From Pseudolachnospira sp964507035 (lineage in GTDB: Bacteria; Bacillota; Clostridia; Lachnospirales; Lachnospiraceae), in assembly GCA_964507035.1 (NCBI GenBank), contig CAZDOQ010000058.1, forward strand, positions 1-9,697: a stretch of DNA of 9,697 nucleotides, written 5' to 3'. Positions within the stretch are counted from its first letter, which is position 1. Each line of letters begins with the position of its first letter. The translations under genes and the position numbers were made by a program. Below the pieces are notes generated by a model that saw only the letters and a list, made by a program, of their open reading frames with translations, searched no databases and had not been told where the DNA came from. Of this stretch, positions 1-6,976 are shown piece by piece.

Positions 1-3000
1 TTGACCGCCTTCTTTTTGGCCGGAGCGTTCTGCTTCACCGGCTTGGCCTGGGCCGCTGGCTCCTGGGCCGGGGGATTCTGCCTGACGGCCTCCTGCTCCG
101 CCCGCAGGTTCTTGGCCGCGGTGGAGAGCATTAGCTTGATCCGGTTTAGCTGGTTCACCTCGCTGGCACCCGGGTCATAGTCCACGGCAATGATGTTGGA
201 GTCCGGAAAACTGCGCCGCAGCTCTTTGATGACGCCCTTGCCCACCACATGGTTGGGCAGGCAGGCGAAAGGCTGGGTGCAGACAATGTTCTTGGCCCCG
301 CTGTGGATCAGCTCAATCATCTCGCCGGTGAGGAACCATCCCTCCCCGGACTGGTTGCCGGTGGACACAAAGGGCTCCGCGTACTTGGCCAGCTGTTCGA
401 TCTTGGCCGGAGGGGTAAAACGCTTGCTGGCATTGAAAGCCTTCACCGCCGGCTTCCGCAGGTGCTCCAGGAACCGGATACCCAGGATGCCGGTGTAGGC
501 GGTGGATTTCTTGCCGCCCAGGTACTTGGCCTTGAAGCTGCTGTTGTAGAAGCAATAGGAGAGGAAGTCCATCAGGTCCGGCATCACCGCCTCGGCCCCT
601 TCCCGCTCCAGCAGGTCCACCAGGTGGTTGTTGGCCAGGGGCAGAAATTTCACCAGGATCTCTCCCACAATGCCCACCCGGGGCTTCTTCATGTCCTCGT
701 GGATGGGGAACTCGTCGAATTCCCGGATCACATTCCGCACGTTTTGTTTAAACTCCTTCATGCCCCAGCCCGGCTTGGTCAGGGAGGCAATGAGGATCTT
801 TTTCCACTTTTCATGGAGGGCGTTGGCAGAGCCAGGCTCCTTCTCATAGGGCCGCACCCGGTACAGCACCCGCATGAAGATATCCCCGTAGATCAGCGCC
901 TGCATGGCCCGGATGACCATGGTGGGCGTGTAGTGGAAGCCGGAGTTGGTCTCCATGCCGTTGACGTTTAAGGAGATCACCGGAATGTGTCCCAGTCCCG
1001 CTTTCTCCAGGGCCCGGCGGATGAAAGCCAGGTAGTTGGAGGCCCGGCAGCCGCCGCCGGTCTGGGTGATGATGATGGCCAGCTTGTCGGTGTCGTACTT
1101 GCCGGAGTTGATGGCGTTCATCATCTGCCCCACCACGATCAAGGAGGGGAAGCAGGCGTCGTTGTTCACGTATTTGAGGCCTGTATCAATGGCGGCCCGG
1201 TCCCCGTTGTCCGGGATCACCAGGTTGTAGCCAAACTGATTCAAGGCCGGCTGCAGCAGGTCAAAGTGGATGGGAGACATCTGAGGGCACAGAATGGTGT
1301 ACCCTTCGTCCCGCATCTGCTCTGTAAATTCCGCCCGGTGGTAGGCGGAGGAGACAATCTTCCGGGGCGTCGGATGCTCCGTGCGGATCCGCAGGGCGGA
1401 CAGCAGGGAGCGGATCCGGATCCGGGCGGCCCCCAGATTGTTTACCTCGTCGATCTTCAGCACCGTGTAGATCTTGCCGGAGTGGGTCAGAATGTCGCTG
1501 ACCTGGTCTGTGGTCACCGCATCCAGGCCGCAGCCAAAGGAGTTGAGTTGGATCAGATCCAGGTCCTCCCGGCCTTTCACAAACTGGGCTGCGGCGTAGA
1601 GCCGGGAGTGGTACATCCATTGATCGCTGACGATCAAGGGCCGCTCCAGGGTGGCCAGATGGGACACCGAGTCCTCCGTCAGCACTGCAATGCCGTAGGA
1701 GGCGATCATCTCCGGAATGCCGTGGTTGATCTCCGGATCCACATGGTAGGGACGGCCCGCCAGCACAATGCCGTGGCGGTGGTTTTCCTCCATCCAGGCC
1801 AGCACTTCCTCGCCCTTTTTCTGCAGGTCTGCCTTGACCGCCAGCAGCTCTTTCCAGGCCAGATGTCCGGCTTTTTTGACCTCCGAGGCGGGGATGGACC
1901 ATTCCTCCTTGCAGATCTCCTCCAGCCGCTTCGGAGCGGTCTTCTCATCTGTCAGCGCCATAAACGGGTGGATGAACCGGATTCCGGGCTTCTTGATATC
2001 CTCCACATTGTTTTTGATGTTCTCCGGGTAGGAGACCACAATGGGGCAGTTGTAATGGTTGGTGGCCCCTTCCACCTCCATCCGCTCATAGTAGACGGAA
2101 GGATAGAAGATGGTCTGGATCCCCTCATTCAACAGCCACTGGACATGACCGTGGCTGATTTTAGCCGGATAGCATTCGGATTCACTGGGAATGGATTCCA
2201 TGCCCAGCTCATAGATTTTTCTGGTGGAGTCGGGGGAGAGCACCACCCGGAAGCCCAGTTCTTTGAAGAACACCGCCCAGAAGGGGAAGTTCTCGTACAT
2301 GTTCAGTACCCGGGGAATGCCGATGACGCCCCGGGGCGCTTCCTCCTCTGCCAGCGGTTCGTAGCCGAAGATCCGGTCGTATTTGTACTCAAACAGGTTG
2401 GGCACTTTCTCCGAGGCCCGCTCCTTGCCTAGTCCCTTCTCGCACCGGTTGCCGGTTATATAATGGCGTCCGCCGGGGAACCGGTTGATGGTCAGCAGGC
2501 AGTGGTTGGTGCAGCCTTTGCACCGGGTCAGGGAGGTGGTGAAGGAGAGTTTTAAAATCTCCTCTATGGGCAGCATGTGGGTCTGCTTTCCCTGGCCCCG
2601 CTCTCTGGCAATGAGGGCGGCGCCGAAGGCTCCCATGATACCGGCAATGTCCGGGCGGGTGGCCTTGCAGCCGGAGATCTTCTCAAAGCTTCGGAGCACC
2701 GCGTCATTGTAGAAGGTGCCGCCCTGGACCACCACGTTCTTGCCCAGGTCCTTGGGGTCTGTGATTTTAATTACTTTAAATAAAGCGTTCTTGATCACCG
2801 AGTAGGCCAGACCAGCGGAGATGTCCGAAACCGGAGCCCCCTCCTTCTGAGCCTGCTTCACGTTGGAGTTCATGAACACAGTACACCGGGTGCCCAGATC
2901 CGTGGGCTTCTGGGCAAACAAGGCCTCCTTGGCAAAGTCCTCCACCGCGTATCCCAGGGAGTTGGCAAAATTCTCAATGAAGGAACCGCACCCGGAGGAA

Positions 3001-4328
3001 CAGGCTTCGTTGAGAAGAATGGTGTCAATGGTCTTGTTCCGGATCTTAATGCACTTCATATCCTGACCGCCAATGTCCAGAATGCAGTCCACGTCCGGGT
3101 CAAAGAAGGCGGCGGCATAGTAGTGGGCCACCGTCTCCACCTCCCCCTCGTCCAACATCAGGGCGGACTTGAGCAGCGCCTCCCCGTAGCCGGTGGAGCA
3201 GGAGTAGGCGATTTTGGCGTCCTCCGGCAGGCTGTCCCGGATCTCCTCCATGGCGTGGATGGTGGTGGTTAAGGGGCTTCCGTTGTTGTTGCTATAGAAG
3301 GAGTAGAGCAGGGTGCCGTCCTCCCCCACCAGAGCCAGCTTGGAGGTGGTGGAACCGGCGTCAATCCCCAGATAGCAGTTGCCGTGGTACTGGGAGAGAT
3401 CGCCTCTCTTTACCTTATGTTGATTGTGCCGGTCCAAAAAGTTCCGGTACTCTTCCTCGTCCGCAAACAGCGGATCCATCCGCTTGATCTCCGCGTCCAT
3501 CTGAATGCCGTTGGTCAGCCGGCCAATCATCTGGTCAATGGCCACCACGCCTTCCTGGTGGTTCATGGCGGCGCCGATGGAAGCGAACAGATGGGAGCGG
3601 TCCGGCGCAATCACCTGCTCGTCCGTCAGCCGCAGGGTCCGGATAAAAGCCGCCCGCAGCTCGGAGAGAAAGTGGAGAGGGCCCCCCAAAAAAGCTACGT
3701 TGCCCCGGATGGGCTTGCCGCAGGCCAGGCCGCTGATGGTCTGGTTTACCACCGCCTGGAAAATGGAGGCGGAGAGGTCCTCCCGGGTGGCCCCCTCATT
3801 GATCAGGGGCTGGATGTCGCTCTTGGCAAACACACCGCACCGGGCGGCAATGGGGTAGATGGCTTTGTAGTTCTTGGCGTACTCGTTGAGTCCGGAGGCG
3901 TCCGTCTGGAGCAGCGCTGCCATCTGGTCGATAAAAGAGCCGGTTCCGCCGGCACAGATGCCGTTCATCCGCTGGTCTACGCCGCCGGTGAAGTAGATGA
4001 TCTTGGCGTCCTCCCCGCCCAGTTCAATGGCCACGTCTGTCTGGGGCGCGTAGTCCTGGAGGGAAGCGGCCACTGCCACCACTTCCTGGACAAAGGGCAC
4101 TTCCAGATGTTTGGACAGGGTCAGGCCGCCGCTGCCGGTGATCACCGGGAGCAGGTCCACGGAACCTAAAGAGGCTTTGGCGCGCTTTAAGAGCTCTGCC
4201 AAAGTTTCCTGAATGTGGGCCAGATGCCTCTCATAATCGGAAAACAAGACTGTATTTTTTTCATCCAGCACCGCAATTTTCACGGTGGTGGAACCGATGT
4301 CAATGCCTAATGCATAACAAGGTGTCAT
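1..4328 (-). CDS. Fused double activase / 2-hydroxyacyl-CoA dehydratase-like reductase (3' end outside window)
   Basis: The frame is open from ATG at 4328 to the window edge (1442 complete codons, no stop). The start is set by AAAGGAGG six bases upstream. Two ASKHA-type activase domains come first. Domain 1 (about residues 5-265) has DIGSTT at 10-15, ELGGEDAK at 102-109, and Cys125 (CAGGTGSF) and Cys164 (RCGVFAK). Domain 2 (about 318-590) has DAGSTT at 323-328, DIGGQDMK at 418-425, and Cys443 and Cys482 (RCTVF). A cluster C603-x2-C606-x3-C610-x18-C629 follows. Next come a DUF2229-like region (GIPRVLNMYE near 669; Cys719 in ESECYPAK) and HgdD-like segments with Cys933, Cys1059, Cys1094, Cys1350 and Cys1356. 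In known relatives, the activase uses ATP hydrolysis to push an electron from a [4Fe-4S] cluster to the dehydratase/reductase. The substrate here cannot be read from sequence. The tail (about 1417-1442) is Ala/Pro/Lys-rich, so the stop is probably close outside. Cytoplasmic and oxygen-sensitive by inference. Confidence 0.93.
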   Translation of the reverse strand, partial: MTPCYALGIDIGSTTVKIAVLDEKNTVLFSDYERHLAHIQETLAELLKRAKASLGSVDLLPVITGSGGLTLSKHLEVPFVQEVVAVAASLQDYAPQTDVAIELGGEDAKIIYFTGGVDQRMNGICAGGTGSFIDQMAALLQTDASGLNEYAKNYKAIYPIAARCGVFAKSDIQPLINEGATREDLSASIFQAVVNQTISGLACGKPIRGNVAFLGGPLHFLSELRAAFIRTLRLTDEQVIAPDRSHLFASIGAAMNHQEGVVAIDQMIGRLTNGIQMDAEIKRMDPLFADEEEYRNFLDRHNQHKVKRGDLSQYHGNCYLGIDAGSTTSKLALVGEDGTLLYSFYSNNNGSPLTTTIHAMEEIRDSLPEDAKIAYSCSTGYGEALLKSALMLDEGEVETVAHYYAAAFFDPDVDCILDIGGQDMKCIKIRNKTIDTILLNEACSSGCGSFIENFANSLGYAVEDFAKEALFAQKPTDLGTRCTVFMNSNVKQAQKEGAPVSDISAGLAYSVIKNALFKVIKITDPKDLGKNVVVQGGTFYNDAVLRSFEKISGCKATRPDIAGIMGAFGAALIARERGQGKQTHMLPIEEILKLSFTTSLTRCKGCTNHCLLTINRFPGGRHYITGNRCEKGLGKERASEKVPNLFEYKYDRIFGYEPLAEEEAPRGVIGIPRVLNMYENFPFWAVFFKELGFRVVLSPDSTRKIYELGMESIPSESECYPAKISHGHVQWLLNEGIQTIFYPSVYYERMEVEGATNHYNCPIVVSYPENIKNNVEDIKKPGIRFIHPFMALTDEKTAPKRLEEICKEEWSIPASEVKKAGHLAWKELLAVKADLQKKGEEVLAWMEENHRHGIVLAGRPYHVDPEINHGIPEMIASYGIAVLTEDSVSHLATLERPLIVSDQWMYHSRLYAAAQFVKGREDLDLIQLNSFGCGLDAVTTDQVSDILTHSGKIYTVLKIDEVNNLGAARIRIRSLLSALRIRTEHPTPRKIVSSAYHRAEFTEQMRDEGYTILCPQMSPIHFDLLQPALNQFGYNLVIPDNGDRAAIDTGLKYVNNDACFPSLIVVGQMMNAINSGKYDTDKLAIIITQTGGGCRASNYLAFIRRALEKAGLGHIPVISLNVNGMETNSGFHYTPTMVIRAMQALIYGDIFMRVLYRVRPYEKEPGSANALHEKWKKILIASLTKPGWGMKEFKQNVRNVIREFDEFPIHEDMKKPRVGIVGEILVKFLPLANNHLVDLLEREGAEAVMPDLMDFLSYCFYNSSFKAKYLGGKKSTAYTGILGIRFLEHLRKPAVKAFNASKRFTPPAKIEQLAKYAEPFVSTGNQSGEGWFLTGEMIELIHSGAKNIVCTQPFACLPNHVVGKGVIKELRRSFPDSNIIAVDYDPGASEVNQLNRIKLMLSTAAKNLRAEQEAVRQNPPAQEPAAQAKPVKQNAPAKKKAV

Positions 4329-4332
4329 GGGG

Positions 4333-4343
4333 TACCTCCTTTC
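4333..4343 (-). promoter_or_regulatory. Strong ribosome binding site of the activase fusion gene
   Basis: On the minus strand the sequence reads AAAGGAGG, six bases before the ATG at 4328-4326. It is close to a perfect anti-16S match and fixes the start codon. Confidence 0.85.
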
Positions 4344-4419
4344 ATCTGTTTACCGTGATTCCCACGGCTCCCAGTTATATCTATGGATGTTCCATTAGAC
4401 CATAAATTAAACCATAATA

Positions 4420-4448
4420 CTTATAAACGTTTTTTCAAAAAAATACAA
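4420..4448 (-). promoter_or_regulatory. Candidate promoter for the activase fusion gene
   Basis: On the minus strand, TTGTAT (4448-4443) and TATAAG (4425-4420) are separated by 17 bp. The -10 matches consensus at five of six bases and the -35 at three of six. The A-tract-rich spacer may assist. Transcription would start near 4413 and give a leader of roughly 85 nt. Other weak pairs exist nearby (for example TATGGT as a -10), so the exact site is uncertain. Confidence 0.4.
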
Positions 4449-4511
4449 GTAAAAATTCCTAAAATAATTTTGAAAAGTAACAAAACCCAACAGCGAAAAA
4501 AACGCCGGGGG

Positions 4512-4544
4512 AAGAGGTTACTAAGAGGTTAAATTTTGGTAAAT
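4512..4544 (+). repeat. Three 11-bp-spaced direct repeats (GGTWA) upstream of the operon promoter
   Basis: AAGAGGTTA occurs at 4512-4520 and again at 4523-4531, exactly 11 bp apart. A degenerate third unit TTTTGGTAA lies at 4534-4542. The GGTTA/GGTTA/GGTAA cores start at 4516, 4527 and 4538. The array ends 16 bp before the -35 box of the operon promoter. The spacing of one helical turn places all copies on the same DNA face. A binding role is inference. Confidence 0.5.
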
Positions 4545-4558
4545 TCCCCCCGAAAGAT

Positions 4559-4587
4559 TTGACAAAAGAGGAAAATCCACCTATAAT
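4559..4587 (+). promoter_or_regulatory. Consensus sigma-A promoter of the rhomboid-like/pyk/lysA operon
   Basis: TTGACA (4559-4564) and TATAAT (4582-4587) are separated by exactly 17 bp, a perfect match to the housekeeping consensus. Transcription should start near 4594, giving a leader of about 90 nt before the ATG at 4685. It is the only strong promoter ahead of the three co-directional genes, so it probably drives all of them. Confidence 0.85.
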
Positions 4588-4596
4588 ATAGTGTAA

Positions 4597-4619
4597 TTTT
4601 CCGGCAGGAGCCTGGAAAA
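4597..4619 (+). other. Hairpin at the 5' end of the operon transcript
   Basis: TTTTCCGGC (4597-4605) pairs with GCC (4610-4612) and GGAAAA (4614-4619). The loop is AGGA and T4613 is bulged, giving nine base pairs. It lies within a few bases of the predicted transcription start, so it would form a 5'-terminal stem in the mRNA, a position typical of stabilising leader hairpins. A run of U does not follow, so it is not a terminator. Confidence 0.45.
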
Positions 4620-4684
4620 GAGGGGGCGCAGACAAGAAAGTGGAAGGCGTTTCCGGCTATCTGTGTTAAGAAATGAGGGCGAAT

Positions 4685-5515
4685 ATGGACTTTATCAACA
4701 AGCTGGAACGGAAATTTGGGAGATTTGCCGTTCATAATGTGATGATCTATCTCATTGTTCTGCAGGCCATCGGATTCTTCCTGCAGCAGACCAACGTCTA
4801 CGCACTCTATCTGGCCCTGGACCCGGCGGCGGTGCTCCACGGACAGATCTGGCGGCTTATTACCTTTCTGGCTATTCCCTCCAGCAGCAATATTTTCTGG
4901 TTTGCATTTTCTGCTTTCTGCTTTTTTACCATCGGGCGGCTCATGGAACAGCTGGTGGGAACGTTTCGGACCAATCTGTACCTCCTGGTAGGAATTGTGG
5001 GGATCATTGCAGGCGCTTTTATCGTCTATTTTTTCTACGGCAGCTTTTGGGCCGTGGTGGCTGCGGCCAGCGCCACTACAGACCTGTATCTGACCATGCT
5101 GCTGGCCATTGCCACCTTGGTGCCGGAGGCCCAGTTCAGCCTCTATGGCATCATTCCCATCAAGGCCAAATGGCTGGGGATTTTTTACGGCGTCATTCTG
5201 GTCTATCAGTTGATTCAGAACACTTGGCCGGGACGGATCATACTGGCCATGACCTTCTTAAACTTTGTGCTGTTTTTCTTCCTGTACCACAAACCAGCCA
5301 AACAGGCCAAACAGGCCAAACGCAAGGTGGTTTATCAGCATCAGGCTCACCGGAACTCCTCCGGTCCCCGGCACCGGTGCGCCGTCTGCGGCCGCACGGA
5401 GCTGGACGCCCCCGGTCTGGAATTTCGTTTCTGTTCCAAGTGTGAGGGAAACTATGAGTACTGCCAGGATCATCTGTACACCCACAAGCATGTGACGAAA
5501 GGAAACCAGTCATGA
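4685..5515 (+). CDS. Rhomboid-fold membrane protein with C-terminal zinc-finger-like domain, probably proteolytically inactive
   Basis: The protein has 276 residues. ATG 4685 is preferred over the in-frame ATG at 4673 because TGAGGG sits five bases before it, while 4673 lacks a good site. About six hydrophobic segments are seen (roughly 17-34, 56-64/68-86, 97-117, 122-147, 163-178, 184-201). GQIWRLITF (53-61) resembles the rhomboid L1 WR motif, and GRLMEQLVGTFR (84-95) resembles the GxxxExxxG motif after TM2. The catalytic GxSG serine is not seen (the region reads AAASATTD) and no histidine is seen in the last helix. A basic KQAK-repeat linker leads to a metal-site-like tail: C232-x2-C235, C250-x2-C253, C260, H263, H267, H269. 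The stop overlaps pyk by 4 bp (ATGA), so translation is probably coupled. The fold is inferred from motifs; function, substrate and partner are unknown. Confidence 0.8.
   Translation: MDFINKLERKFGRFAVHNVMIYLIVLQAIGFFLQQTNVYALYLALDPAAVLHGQIWRLITFLAIPSSSNIFWFAFSAFCFFTIGRLMEQLVGTFRTNLYLLVGIVGIIAGAFIVYFFYGSFWAVVAAASATTDLYLTMLLAIATLVPEAQFSLYGIIPIKAKWLGIFYGVILVYQLIQNTWPGRIILAMTFLNFVLFFFLYHKPAKQAKQAKRKVVYQHQAHRNSSGPRHRCAVCGRTELDAPGLEFRFCSKCEGNYEYCQDHLYTHKHVTKGNQS
5294..5320 (+). repeat. Three 9-bp in-frame tandem repeats in the linker of the rhomboid-like gene
   Basis: CCAGCCAAA is followed by two copies of CAGGCCAAA. They encode PAK-QAK-QAK in the basic linker between the membrane part and the zinc-finger-like tail. 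Copy number could change by slippage without breaking the frame. Confidence 0.7.
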
Positions 5516-6954
5516 ACCAAAAGAAGACAAAGATTATCTGTACCATGGGTCCCAACACCGAGAATTCGGAGATCCTGCGGCAGCTGATTCTGGAGGGGAT
5601 GGATGTGGCCCGCTTCAATTTCTCCCACGGAACCCACGAGGAGCATCACCGGAAGCTGGAGATGCTGAAATCCCTCCGGGAGGAACTGGGAATCCCGGTG
5701 GCGGCCCTGTTGGACACCAAAGGCCCGGAGATCCGCACCGGACTTTTGGAAGACGGCAAGGCCGTCATCCTGGAACCGGGGGCCGCGTACACCTTGACCA
5801 CCCGGGATATCATAGGAAATGAGAAAATCGGCCATATTACCTATGAGGGATTGCCGGAGGACGTGCAGGCGGGAGATTCCATTCTCATTGACGACGGCCT
5901 GATCCAGCTGACGGTCCAGAACGTGGACGGCCCGGATATCCTATGTTCCGTGGAAAACGGGGGACAGCTGGGGCAGCAGAAAGGAGTCAACGTCCCGGGG
6001 GTCAAGGTCCGGCTGCCGGATCTGACCCAGCAGGACCAGGAGGAAATCGCCTTTGGCATCCAGGAAGGGTTTGATTTCATTGCCGCCTCCTTTGTCCGGG
6101 GTGCCGGTTGCATTCATGCCATCCGCCGGATTTTAAACGCCTTTGACTCCAAGATCCAGATCATTGCCAAGATTGAGAACCGGGAGGGCGTGGACAATAT
6201 AGACGAGATCCTGGACGCCTGCGACGGGATCATGGTGGCCCGGGGCGACATGGGCGTGGAGATTCCCCCGGAGGAGGTCCCTTATATTCAGAAGGAAATC
6301 ATCCGGAAGTGCAACGAGGTCTCCAAGCCGGTGATCACCGCCACCCAGATGCTGGACTCCATGATCCGCAAGCCCCGGCCCACCCGAGCGGAGGTGGCGG
6401 ACGTGGCCAACGCCATTTATGACGGCACCGATGTGCTGATGCTCTCCGGGGAGACCGCCGTGGGCAAATATCCGGTGGAGTCGGTGAAGATGATGGCCCA
6501 GATCGCCAAGAGCACGGAGGAGCACTTGGACCACAAGGCCTACCGCCAGCGGAAGCTGACCCGGCACAAGGCCAGCGTCACCAACGTTGTCTGCTATTCC
6601 TCCGTCTCAGCGGCCACCCAGCTGGAGGCCCGGATGATTCTGGCCCCCACCATGTCCGGCTTTACCACCCGGATGCTGTCCAAGTGGCGGCCGGCGGTGG
6701 CGGTGCTGGGCATGACCCCCAATGACCGGGTGCTCCGGCAGATGCAGCTGCTCTGGGGCGTCAAACCGGTGAAGATCCAGTGGGAATGTTCCACGGAGGA
6801 CTTGATCCCGGCCTGTATCCGGGAGGCCAGGGAGAGCGGCCTGGTCCAGTCCGGGGACCGGGTGGTGATCACCGCCGGGGTCATCAACGAGTCCAAAGAG
6901 GAGAGCCGGGGTGTCAGTTCCACCAATATGATGCGGATCTTAGAAGTAGATTAA
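5512..6954 (+). CDS. pyk: Pyruvate kinase
   Basis: 480 residues, the usual length for short bacterial pyruvate kinases. It lacks the extra C-terminal phosphohistidine domain found in Bacillus-type enzymes. It converts phosphoenolpyruvate and ADP to pyruvate and ATP, the last glycolytic step, in the cytoplasm. Visible signatures are KIICTMGP near the N terminus, ARFNFSHG (33-40; Arg34, Asn36, Ser38), DTKGPEIRTG (68-77), SFVR (193-196), the catalytic IIAKIENREG with Lys220 and Glu222, ARGDMG with metal ligand Asp246, TATQM (276-280) and SGETA (312-316). The C domain (about 355-478) contains APTMSGFTTRMLSKWRP. Glu73 together with Thr69, Lys70 and Thr76 matches the potassium-dependent class (rabbit Glu117 group). 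The start follows AAAGGA by about eight bases and overlaps the upstream stop by 4 bp. Identification is firm; allosteric effectors cannot be read. Confidence 0.98.
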   Translation: MNQKKTKIICTMGPNTENSEILRQLILEGMDVARFNFSHGTHEEHHRKLEMLKSLREELGIPVAALLDTKGPEIRTGLLEDGKAVILEPGAAYTLTTRDIIGNEKIGHITYEGLPEDVQAGDSILIDDGLIQLTVQNVDGPDILCSVENGGQLGQQKGVNVPGVKVRLPDLTQQDQEEIAFGIQEGFDFIAASFVRGAGCIHAIRRILNAFDSKIQIIAKIENREGVDNIDEILDACDGIMVARGDMGVEIPPEEVPYIQKEIIRKCNEVSKPVITATQMLDSMIRKPRPTRAEVADVANAIYDGTDVLMLSGETAVGKYPVESVKMMAQIAKSTEEHLDHKAYRQRKLTRHKASVTNVVCYSSVSAATQLEARMILAPTMSGFTTRMLSKWRPAVAVLGMTPNDRVLRQMQLLWGVKPVKIQWECSTEDLIPACIREARESGLVQSGDRVVITAGVINESKEESRGVSSTNMMRILEVD

Positions 6955-6976
6955 ACAGCAGAGAGGAATAACGGTT

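Larger units (their letters stand above)
4329..4684. other. Divergent AT-rich intergenic region
   Basis: This 356-bp spacer separates the minus-strand activase fusion from the plus-strand operon. It holds a candidate promoter for each direction, three GGTWA motifs at 11-bp spacing (4512-4544), several A-tracts (for example 4437-4443 and 4496-4502), a short inverted repeat CCGTG/CACGG (4353-4367) in the minus-gene leader, and a hairpin at the expected 5' end of the plus transcript. No gene or riboswitch is recognisable. The AT content contrasts sharply with the flanking G+C-rich genes, as expected of promoter DNA. Confidence 0.8.

Noticed and set aside
987..2432. Long plus-strand open frame (481 codons), with similar ones at 249-971 and 3384-4169
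   Set aside because: They lie opposite the giant minus-strand gene, which has clear family motifs throughout. They lack ribosome binding sites, and their His/Val/Gly/Gln-rich composition is typical of the antisense of G+C-rich coding DNA.
4353..4367. Inverted repeat CCGTG/CACGG in the leader of the minus-strand gene
   Set aside because: Only five base pairs with a five-base loop. It is too weak to call an operator or riboswitch.
4673..4684. Upstream ATG as start of the rhomboid-like protein
   Set aside because: It has no Shine-Dalgarno sequence, whereas the ATG at 4685 has TGAGGG at five bases. The earlier ATG overlaps that site.
4594..4684. Lysine riboswitch in the operon leader
   Set aside because: The leader is about 90 nt, far shorter than the L-box, and none of its conserved parts are seen.
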